DNA of 12,908 bases from SIG575 sp045643165. Its GTDB lineage: Bacteria; Bacillota; Clostridia; Oscillospirales; Acutalibacteraceae. The notes beneath the pieces were generated by a model. It searched no databases. It was not told the origin of the DNA and worked only from the letters and a program-made list of their open reading frames with translations. Below, in pieces: positions 1-5,730 of the stretch (positions are counted from its first letter, which is position 1; the number at the start of each line of letters is the position of its first letter). The position numbers and the translations under genes are program-made. Location: assembly GCA_045643165.1 (NCBI GenBank), contig JAZUKF010000146.1, positions 1 to 12,908 of the forward strand, written 5' to 3'.

Positions 1-106
1 CTCCGTCGCCGAGAAAGATAAGTGCAGACGCATTTTTCTGCACTTCCAATACCCTTCTCACGGAATATGAATCGCCGTGTGAATCGGAAATAACAATAAT
101 TCTCAT
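1..106 (-). CDS. YfcE/MJ0936-type metallophosphoesterase, N-terminal fragment
   Basis: The reverse strand reads from an ATG at 106-104 and runs off the window edge, so only 35 residues are visible. They begin with a beta strand followed by the metallophosphoesterase motif D-S-H-G (Asp8, His10). A second strand ends in L-G-D-G (residues 32-35), the second metal-binding motif, at the spacing usual for the small YfcE/MJ0936 class of manganese-dependent phosphodiesterases. A good Shine-Dalgarno (AGAGAGGAAA on the minus strand, about 111-120) precedes the ATG and fixes the start. The gene is divergent from the small genes beginning near 138, and the two starts are only about 30 bases apart. The real substrate cannot be told. 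The family call rests on two motifs and short length, but these are distinctive. Confidence 0.85.
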   Translation of the reverse strand, partial: MRIIVISDSHGDSYSVRRVLEVQKNASALIFLGDG

Positions 107-137
107 AATTTTTCCTCTCTGTAAAGGTGTGATTTAT

Positions 138-332
138 TTGAACAGTAACGATTACGAAAAACTTTTAAATATGAAAGACAAAAAAAGTGTTGAAACCTAC
201 GTTAATAACAATCTTTCCGAAAAGCAGAAAAACGAACTCGAAAGCATCCTCTCGGACAAAGAAAGACTGAATTCAATTCTCAATACCGAAAAGGCAAAAA
301 ATCTTTTAAATAAGCTTCTGAACAGAGATTGA
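138..332 (+). CDS. Small hypothetical protein, charged and helical, about 64 aa
   Basis: This is a short open frame with coding-like codon use, ending in TGA one base before the next gene. Two starts are possible. GTG at 129 lies only one base after the AAAGG at 123-127, which is too close. TTG at 138 lies ten bases after the same AAAGG and is preferred, giving about 64 residues. The protein is rich in Lys, Glu, Asn and Leu, has no hydrophobic segment, and looks like two or three amphipathic helices (repeated L-x-x-x-L spacing after residue 30). I do not recognise the family. It is tightly packed with the two downstream small genes, suggesting one transcript. No clear promoter is visible in the short gap from the divergent phosphoesterase gene; it could lie inside that gene. 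Confidence 0.65.
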   Translation: MNSNDYEKLLNMKDKKSVETYVNNNLSEKQKNELESILSDKERLNSILNTEKAKNLLNKLLNRD

Positions 333-333
333 T

Positions 334-678
334 ATGGATAACATCGGTGATATTCTTTCCTCTTTAAGCGACTCCGACATTGAGAAATTGAAAGAGACTG
401 CAAAAAATGTTTTCGGCGAAAATTTCACGGAAAGCAATTCGGAAAATAATGAAAAACCGGGTGCGGAAAATTTTGATTTTTCCTCCCTGAACCCCCAGAT
501 TATTTCCAAGGTCAGTTCAATAATGAACGCCATGAACAAAAGCAATCCCCGTTGCGATCTTATAGCCTCGTTGAAACCTCTTTTAAGCGATTCCAAAAAG
601 CATAAAGCGGACGAAGCGTTACAGATCATGCGACTTTTCGAGGTAATTCCTCTTTTGAAAGATTTTAAAGGCAGGTGA
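334..678 (+). CDS. Small hypothetical protein with conserved-looking C-terminal helical block
   Basis: 114 residues starting at an ATG one base after the upstream stop, which implies translational coupling; there is no strong Shine-Dalgarno. The first 28 residues are helical and acidic. Residues about 29-55 are a low-complexity linker rich in Asn, Glu and Ser. Residues about 58-112 form a helical block containing an L-I-A-S-L-K-P-L-L segment, a K-x-x-K-A-D-E-A run and a hydrophobic end. From memory, this C-terminal pattern (a 'L-x-x-L-K-P-x-L' helix, then a 'D-x-A-x-x-I-x-x-L' helix) recurs in small uncharacterised clostridial proteins found beside a partner like the next gene. That is recollection, not a search result. 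No signal peptide or membrane helix is seen. Function unknown. Confidence 0.75.
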   Translation: MDNIGDILSSLSDSDIEKLKETAKNVFGENFTESNSENNEKPGAENFDFSSLNPQIISKVSSIMNAMNKSNPRCDLIASLKPLLSDSKKHKADEALQIMRLFEVIPLLKDFKGR

Positions 679-683
679 ATTTT

Positions 684-1025
684 ATGGCAGAAGAATATTC
701 CTACAACGATATTATCCGTATGCAGGAACAGGCGGCAGACAGCATGAGAGAAATGCAGAAAAATTCCCGCTTCCGTGAAAGTCCCTCCGGTGAAAACGAA
801 AAGGAAGAAAACCGTTTTTCCGAGAATTTCCGTAACATGGGCAACGATAAAAATACGGAAAATAATTTCAACGTCAATCAGGCTTTTCGGGAAAGAAAAT
901 CGCCAAGTTCGTTTTCAGGCGGACTTGACGAGGATAAATGTCTTGTTCTTGCTTTAATTATTTTGCTTTCAAAAAACTGCAACGATAAACTTCTGCTTTT
1001 CGCACTGCTTTATATCATAATGTAA
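684..1025 (+). CDS. Small hypothetical protein with short hydrophobic C-terminal tail
   Basis: 113 residues from the ATG at 684. An in-frame GTG at 675 exists, but the AGGTG at 673-677 overlapping it serves as a well-spaced ribosome binding site for 684, so 684 is preferred. Residues 1-80 are polar, charged and probably disordered (many Glu, Asn, Arg, Met). The last 30 residues hold two very short hydrophobic stretches, about 86-96 and 103-113, separated by K-N-C-N-D-K. The protein ends almost directly after the second stretch. Each stretch is too short for a normal single-pass helix, so a hairpin or a membrane-surface association is possible. I recall similar 'two hydrophobic stretches and stop' tails in small clostridial proteins next to relatives of the preceding gene. 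Function unknown. The stop codon directly abuts the stop of the convergent gene. Confidence 0.75.
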   Translation: MAEEYSYNDIIRMQEQAADSMREMQKNSRFRESPSGENEKEENRFSENFRNMGNDKNTENNFNVNQAFRERKSPSSFSGGLDEDKCLVLALIILLSKNCNDKLLLFALLYIIM

Positions 1026-1478
1026 TCAGATTTTTACCTTGAAAACAAGTTTTGTAACGCTTTCGTTCTCCCCGGCTTTAAGGCAGGGCATGTGGGCGTC
1101 CTCCGGGAAAAGCACCATAAAATATCCCTCATTCAAAAGGCAGAGCGAACCTTTATCGCTTTCATAAAATGCAATATCTCCGCCGTTTTCAAAGGGCTTT
1201 GTAACACTGCAATCGGAAAGATGAGACCAGCCGATATATTCACGTCCTGCGGTAACCACCTGAACGTCAATATATTTTTTATGGGACTCATACTCCGCTC
1301 CCTCATGGGATTTGGTGATATATTCGGATGGAGAAACAAAAAGATTATCTCCGTCCAATTCATATCTTTTATTTTCCTTCTCACCCTTCATGAAACTTCT
1401 TGTAAATTCTTCAATCTTTTCAAGTTGGGGAAGGATAATTTTATAGTCCTTCATATTTTCGAGTTTATCAAAAATCAT
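1026..1478 (-). CDS. YhcH/YjgK/YiaL (DUF386) family beta-helix protein
   Basis: 150 residues, the usual size of the YhcH/YjgK/YiaL/EbgC family, which adopts a cupin-like double-stranded beta-helix with a metal site. The family signatures are visible: the Y-E-S-H-K-K-Y-I-D-V-Q segment (Glu64, His66, Asp71, Gln73) and the F-P-E-D-A-H-M-P segment (124-131, with His129). Known members are linked to sialic acid and other sugar-acid catabolism, or to EbgC, a beta-galactosidase accessory protein, but biochemical roles are poorly defined. A GGAG ribosome site sits just upstream of the ATG at 1478, and 18 bases separate it from the capE-like gene, so it is the last gene of the nucleotide-sugar operon. 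In that setting it may act on a keto-sugar or its breakdown product, which is inference. No signal peptide; cytoplasmic. Confidence 0.88.
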   Translation of the reverse strand: MIFDKLENMKDYKIILPQLEKIEEFTRSFMKGEKENKRYELDGDNLFVSPSEYITKSHEGAEYESHKKYIDVQVVTAGREYIGWSHLSDCSVTKPFENGGDIAFYESDKGSLCLLNEGYFMVLFPEDAHMPCLKAGENESVTKLVFKVKI

Positions 1479-1496
1479 CTTTATTCTCCGTAAAAC

Positions 1497-2531
1497 TTAT
1501 TTTATTTTTTCAAGTTCTTCTTTAACATAATCCGTTGTGAGAATTTTCTTAACCGTTCCCTCAACATCAAGACGTTTTGTATTATGGGATGTGTAAGCTT
1601 CATTCGCCATTGTCTGAACATTTCCGTCTACGAAGAATTTATCATAATTAAGGTCTCTGCCGTCGGGAAGAACACGGTAATAATCACCCATATCAACACT
1701 TCTCATACATTCTTCGTTTGTCATAAGTGTTTCAAAAAGTTTTTCACCGTGACGTGTGCCGATAATCTTCGTTCCCGTATCGCCGAAAAGTTTCTGGACA
1801 GCCTTTGCAAGGTCGCCGATGGTACTTGCGTCGGATTTCTGTACAAACAAATCTCCCGGTTCGCCGTGTTCAAATGCAAACATAACAAGTGCAACCGCCT
1901 CATCAAGGTTCATAAGAAATCTTGTCATTTCCGGGTCCGTAATGGTAATGGGATTACCCGCTTTGATCTGGTCAATGAAAAGCGGAATAACGGAACCTCG
2001 GCTGCACATAACATTGCCGTAACGTGTACAGCAAATCGTTGTTCTGCCTGCGGCAACTCTTGCATTTGCTCCGATAACCTTTTCCATCATCGCCTTTGAT
2101 ATACCCATGGCATTTATGGGATATGCGGCTTTATCGGTGGAAAGACACACAATTCTCTCAACACCGGCATTTATTGCGGCATGGAGAACATTATCCGTAC
2201 CTTCGATATTTGTGCGTACTGCTTCCATGGGGAAAAATTCGCATGAAGGAACCTGTTTAAGTGCGGCGGCATGGAAGATATAATCCACACCCTGAACCGC
2301 ATCCTCAACGGAACGCATATTTCTTACATCACCGATATAAAATTTAACCTTATCGGAAATTTCGGGATGTTTCGCCTGCAATTCATGACGCATATCATCC
2401 TGCTTTTTTTCATCTCTTGAAAAAATACGGATCTCACCTATATCGGTGGTTAAAAAATTCTTAAGAACAGTATTTCCGAAAGAGCCTGTTCCTCCGGTTA
2501 TCATCAAAGTTTTTTCTTTAAAAATAGACAT
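1497..2531 (-). CDS. capE: CapE-type UDP-GlcNAc 4,6-dehydratase/5-epimerase
   Basis: 344 residues, a soluble extended short-chain dehydrogenase/reductase. The N-terminal T-G-G-T-G-S-F-G (12-19) is the NAD(P)-binding glycine motif. The segments K-Q-V-P-S-C-E-F-F-P (92-101), S-T-D-K-A-A-Y-P-I-N-A-M-G-I-S-K (131-146) and G-T-R-H-G-E-K (258-264) match Staphylococcus aureus CapE, WbjB and FnlA as I remember them. As in CapE, the usual catalytic Tyr of YxxxK is Met (Met142, with Lys146). The enzyme would remove water from UDP-GlcNAc and invert C5, giving the L-arabino 4-keto-6-deoxy sugar used for L-FucNAc or related L-sugars. A GGGAG ribosome site precedes the ATG. It follows the membrane dehydratase by 18 bases, the same order as S. 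aureus capD-capE. The next two pathway genes (capF, capG) do not follow. Confidence 0.92.
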   Translation of the reverse strand: MSIFKEKTLMITGGTGSFGNTVLKNFLTTDIGEIRIFSRDEKKQDDMRHELQAKHPEISDKVKFYIGDVRNMRSVEDAVQGVDYIFHAAALKQVPSCEFFPMEAVRTNIEGTDNVLHAAINAGVERIVCLSTDKAAYPINAMGISKAMMEKVIGANARVAAGRTTICCTRYGNVMCSRGSVIPLFIDQIKAGNPITITDPEMTRFLMNLDEAVALVMFAFEHGEPGDLFVQKSDASTIGDLAKAVQKLFGDTGTKIIGTRHGEKLFETLMTNEECMRSVDMGDYYRVLPDGRDLNYDKFFVDGNVQTMANEAYTSHNTKRLDVEGTVKKILTTDYVKEELEKIK

Positions 2532-2549
2532 TTTAAAATCTCCCTCGCT

Positions 2550-4583
2550 TTATTCGGAAACCATTTTCATTTCTTCCGCTTCAACGGCTTTGGCATTTAC
2601 CTTTTCCGCTTCACGGAATGTGGGTACTACCTCATGAAGTGCCTTTCTCACAACTTCATCATCACCCGTTTCCACCGCCTGTCTGAGAATATTAAGTTTC
2701 TTATTAAGTTCATCCGCAGAAACAGGTTCATCACGTTCAATGAAAATAAGTTCATTTTCGGTTTTATCAAGTTCCTCGGTCTTTACAAGAAGTTCCTCGT
2801 AAAGTTTTTCTCCGGGACGAAGTCCTATCTCTTTGATTTCAATATCTTCATAGGGTTTAAGTCCCACAAGACGAATCATATTTTCAACCATATCGAGTAT
2901 TCTTACAGGCTTGCCCATATCAAGGACGAAAAGTTCTCCGTTCTCCGCCATTGCACCTGCCGTCAAAACAAGCTGGCTGGCTTCCGGTATGGTCATAAAA
3001 TATCTGATGATACGTCTGTCCGTAATGGTAACGGGACCGCCGTTTTGTATCTGACGTTTGAACAAAGGCACCACCGAACCTGCACTGCCTAAAACATTGC
3101 CGAAACGTGTTGCACTGAACGACGTTGTTTTTGAATCCTTGCTGTGGCACTGAACGATCATTTCGCACATTCTCTTTGTGGCACCCATAACATTTGTGGG
3201 ATTTACCGCCTTATCGGTGGAAACCATCATGAAACGCTCAACGCCGTATTTTTCCGAAAGTTCAACGCAGTTAAGAGTTCCGAAAACATTGTTTTCAACT
3301 GCCTCACAGCAGTTATCCTCCATAAAGGGGACATGCTTATGTGCCGCCGCATTTATCACAACATTCGGTCTGTATTTATCAAACACCTTTTCAAGTGCAG
3401 GTCTGTTGCAGAAGGAAAGAATAACAACATCAAGGTTTAATTCGTTTCCGTAAGCAATTCTAAGTTCCTGCTGAATATCGTAAGCACCGTTCTCGTAAAC
3501 ATCAAGAATAACAAGTTTTTTCGGATTCATCTTTGCCACCTGTCTGCAAAGTTCTCCGCCGATACTTCCGCCGCCGCCCGTAATGAGGACGGTTTTATTT
3601 TTATAGTAATCGGATGTCTTTTCATCAAGAATAACAAGGGATTTTCTGAAAAGAAGTTCTTCGATATCAAAATCTCTCAGGTATCTGCGGTTTTCTCCCG
3701 CTTTCTGAATAAGGGGATAATCGTAAAGTTTAACCTGACATCCGTAATCATTATACTGCTCATAGATTTCTTTTTTGGTATCTCCGTCAAGATTTGTCAT
3801 TGCGATAACGACTTCCTGAATAGAATATTTGTCAATTATATTCTCAATATTATCCCATGCGGAAACAATGGGAAGCCCCGAAAGACGGCGACCTATTTTC
3901 TGATTATCAATATCAATAAAGCACACCGGCTCATAGGCGGAGGAACGGCTGCCCAACAACTCCTCGGCAAGGCTTGAACCTACACGTCCGGCACCTACAA
4001 TGGCGATTTTGATTTTATTTTTATTGGGACTGTCCTTCAAAACAACCTTATTGAAAGATATAAGTTTTACAAAATAATTTACAAATCTTCCTGTTTTTGT
4101 ATCTCTTTTACAGCATTTATATGCGTAATGGTAAATAAGTCTTATTGAAATCGAGGCAAGAAGTGTTGTAGTAAAAATAACAAGCGTTCTTGCAAAAGTA
4201 ATGGGTGTAAGGAAATTAAAAATCCCTCCCAATACAAATCTTTCGATTACGTAAGTAAAAATACATGCCGCAGAATCGGCAAATATCAGTCTGATATACC
4301 CCTGTATTCCGCCGTAACGCCATATCTGATCGTACACTCTGCTGAAAATTCTGAATATCGCCAAAAAAACGAAAATTATTACGCAGAGCAGAATTTTACT
4401 TCTTGAATCAACGGTGATATTTACCGCATCATCCGTTACCAGCAATACATATTCAACCAACGCAAGAATAAATATATCGTAAATACCGAGAAGCAAACGT
4501 GTTAAACTGAATCTGAAAACATTATGGGAACGCTGTTTGTTTTCGTCCTCAACGGATAAATCAATTATCTCATCTTTTTTCAT
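2550..4583 (-). CDS. capD: CapD/FlaA1/PglF-type membrane nucleotide-sugar 4,6-dehydratase
   Basis: 677 residues from the chosen ATG at 4583. The frame stays open to 4661, but that extra stretch contains a complete promoter, so the longer start is rejected. Four hydrophobic segments (about 27-49, 63-83, 99-120 and 130-153) anchor the protein in the membrane. Two Rossmann domains follow: a first with G-A-G-R-V-G-S-S (197-204), and a catalytic SDR domain with T-G-G-G-G-S-I-G (335-342), H-K-H-V-P-F-M-E-D-N (415-424) and S-T-D-K-A-V-N-P-T-N (455-464). Met466 and Lys470 occupy the YxxxK positions, as in WbpM and PglF. The family dehydrates UDP-GlcNAc with retention at C5, giving the xylo 4-keto sugar that leads to QuiNAc, D-FucNAc or bacillosamine-type sugars. 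First gene of the minus operon; it has a weak ribosome site. Confidence 0.93.
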   Translation of the reverse strand: MKKDEIIDLSVEDENKQRSHNVFRFSLTRLLLGIYDIFILALVEYVLLVTDDAVNITVDSRSKILLCVIIFVFLAIFRIFSRVYDQIWRYGGIQGYIRLIFADSAACIFTYVIERFVLGGIFNFLTPITFARTLVIFTTTLLASISIRLIYHYAYKCCKRDTKTGRFVNYFVKLISFNKVVLKDSPNKNKIKIAIVGAGRVGSSLAEELLGSRSSAYEPVCFIDIDNQKIGRRLSGLPIVSAWDNIENIIDKYSIQEVVIAMTNLDGDTKKEIYEQYNDYGCQVKLYDYPLIQKAGENRRYLRDFDIEELLFRKSLVILDEKTSDYYKNKTVLITGGGGSIGGELCRQVAKMNPKKLVILDVYENGAYDIQQELRIAYGNELNLDVVILSFCNRPALEKVFDKYRPNVVINAAAHKHVPFMEDNCCEAVENNVFGTLNCVELSEKYGVERFMMVSTDKAVNPTNVMGATKRMCEMIVQCHSKDSKTTSFSATRFGNVLGSAGSVVPLFKRQIQNGGPVTITDRRIIRYFMTIPEASQLVLTAGAMAENGELFVLDMGKPVRILDMVENMIRLVGLKPYEDIEIKEIGLRPGEKLYEELLVKTEELDKTENELIFIERDEPVSADELNKKLNILRQAVETGDDEVVRKALHEVVPTFREAEKVNAKAVEAEEMKMVSE

Positions 4584-4617
4584 TATCTGCCCACACTTTC
4601 CCTTATTTTTTACAAAG

Positions 4618-4646
4618 ATTATATCACCTTTTTTTTGATAAGTCAA
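4618..4646 (-). promoter_or_regulatory. Sigma-A promoter of the nucleotide-sugar operon
   Basis: On the minus strand, TTGACT (4646-4641) and TATAAT (4623-4618) are separated by exactly 17 bases. This is one base away from the consensus. Transcription would start near 4611, about 28 bases before the capD-like ATG at 4583. It lies inside the longer open reading frame, which argues against the upstream start of that gene. Confidence 0.85.
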
Positions 4647-4696
4647 CATATACATTATCAATGCTTATATTTTAGTTTGAAATTTTACAGTATCGG

Positions 4697-4725
4697 TTGA
4701 ATAGTCTTGTTTTATATGATATACT
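4697..4725 (+). promoter_or_regulatory. Sigma-A promoter of the GH130 operon
   Basis: TTGAAT (4697-4702) and TATACT (4720-4725) are separated by 17 bases. The start of transcription would be near 4732, about 29 bases ahead of the GH130 ATG at 4761. It is arranged back to back with the minus-strand promoter; 50 bases lie between the two -35 boxes. I see no strong inverted repeat in that AT-rich spacer. Confidence 0.8.
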
Positions 4726-4760
4726 TTGTAATAAAACAAAAACTCAAAGGAGGATTTTTT

Positions 4761-5729
4761 ATGGAAATATCTTCAAAATATGTAAAAAAACTGTCAAAAC
4801 CCGTCCTTACAAGACATGACATACCCTATAATGCCGCATTGATTTTCAATGCAGGTGTAACAAAGTATAACGGAAAATACGTTATGACGTTCCGCAACGA
4901 TTACGGCGACTTTGACAAGCACAGACTTGACGGCACGAACATCGGACTTGCCTTTTCCGATGACGGAATAAACTGGCAGGTTTCTCCGAAGCCCTGTTTT
5001 GCTTTGGAAGATGCGGAAATAAAAAGAGCATACGATCCCCGTCTTACCGTGATTGACGGAGAGTGCTATATGTGCTTTGCAGTCGATACCCTTCACGGTT
5101 TACGTGGCGGAATTGCAAAGACCTCCGACTTTGATAAATTTGAAGTTCTTTCCATGTCATTGCCGGATAACAGAAATATGGTGCTTTTCCCCGAAAAAAT
5201 AAACGGTAAATATGTACGTCTTGAACGTCCCATGCCCGTTTATTCCAGAAGGCACAGAGATACATTCGATATCTGGTGTTCCGATTCTCCCGACCTTGCT
5301 TACTGGGGAAATCATAAACTTGTTGCCGGTGTTGAAAATGTACCCTTCGCCAATGATAAAATAGGTCCCGCCGCTCCTCCGATAAAGACGGAAAAGGGCT
5401 GGCTCACCACGTTCCATGCCGTAGAACTTGAGCCGGAAAGAGGTAAAAACGGCTGGGAGGACAGATGGACTAAAATCTACCGTGCAGGCATTATGTTACT
5501 TGATTTGAATGATCCCTCGAAGGTTATCGGTATGTCAAAAGAACCGCTTATCGTCTGCGATAAGAACTATGAAGAGGAAGACGGATTCAGAAAAAGCGTT
5601 ATCTTCCCCGGCGGTATGATAAAGGAAGATAACGGTGAAGTTAAAATCTATTACGGTGCTTCCGATACCGTTGAATGTATGTGTACCGCAGACGTTGATG
5701 ATTTATTAAAACTTTGTCTTGATAAATAA
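4761..5729 (+). CDS. Glycoside hydrolase family 130 beta-mannoside phosphorylase-like enzyme
   Basis: 322 residues from the ATG at 4761. It is preceded by AAGGAGG at ideal distance; the open frame begins further upstream but within the promoter region. GH130 enzymes are five-bladed beta-propellers that mostly phosphorolyse beta-1,2- or beta-1,4-mannosides to mannose 1-phosphate; one subgroup hydrolyses. Typical segments are present: T-F-R-N-D-Y (43-48), Y-D-P-R-L-T with the likely general acid Asp92 (91-96), K-Y-V-R-L-E-R-P (150-157), G-P-A-A-P-P (182-187), T-F-H-A with His199 (197-200) and Y-Y-G-A-S-D-T (297-303). The basic residues fit a phosphate-using enzyme, but I cannot fix the subfamily or substrate. 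No signal peptide, so it acts in the cytoplasm. First gene of the middle operon. Confidence 0.88.
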   Translation: MEISSKYVKKLSKPVLTRHDIPYNAALIFNAGVTKYNGKYVMTFRNDYGDFDKHRLDGTNIGLAFSDDGINWQVSPKPCFALEDAEIKRAYDPRLTVIDGECYMCFAVDTLHGLRGGIAKTSDFDKFEVLSMSLPDNRNMVLFPEKINGKYVRLERPMPVYSRRHRDTFDIWCSDSPDLAYWGNHKLVAGVENVPFANDKIGPAAPPIKTEKGWLTTFHAVELEPERGKNGWEDRWTKIYRAGIMLLDLNDPSKVIGMSKEPLIVCDKNYEEEDGFRKSVIFPGGMIKEDNGEVKIYYGASDTVECMCTADVDDLLKLCLDK

Positions 5730-5730
5730 T

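Noticed and set aside
1038..1054. CTTG-AAAA-CAAG hairpin followed by TTTT as a terminator for the small genes
   Set aside because: Only four base pairs and it lies inside the convergent coding region; too weak to call.
1584..2099. Plus-strand open frame of 171 codons across the capE-like gene
   Set aside because: It is antisense to a strongly recognised gene, has no ribosome site, and its translation is Cys/His/Asn-rich without family features.
1497..2531. PseB (pseudaminic acid pathway) as the identity of the soluble dehydratase
   Set aside because: PseB also inverts C5, but the K-Q-V-P-S-C-E-F-F-P and Y-P-I-N-A-M-G-I-S-K segments fit CapE/WbjB/FnlA instead, and no other pse gene is present.
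2634..3092. Plus-strand open frame of 152 codons across the capD-like gene
   Set aside because: Antisense shadow of a well-supported dehydratase; no ribosome site or recognisable protein features.
4707..4760. Upstream extension of the GH130 gene to a TTG at 4707
   Set aside because: That stretch covers the -10 box and leader; AAGGAGG is ideally placed for the ATG at 4761.
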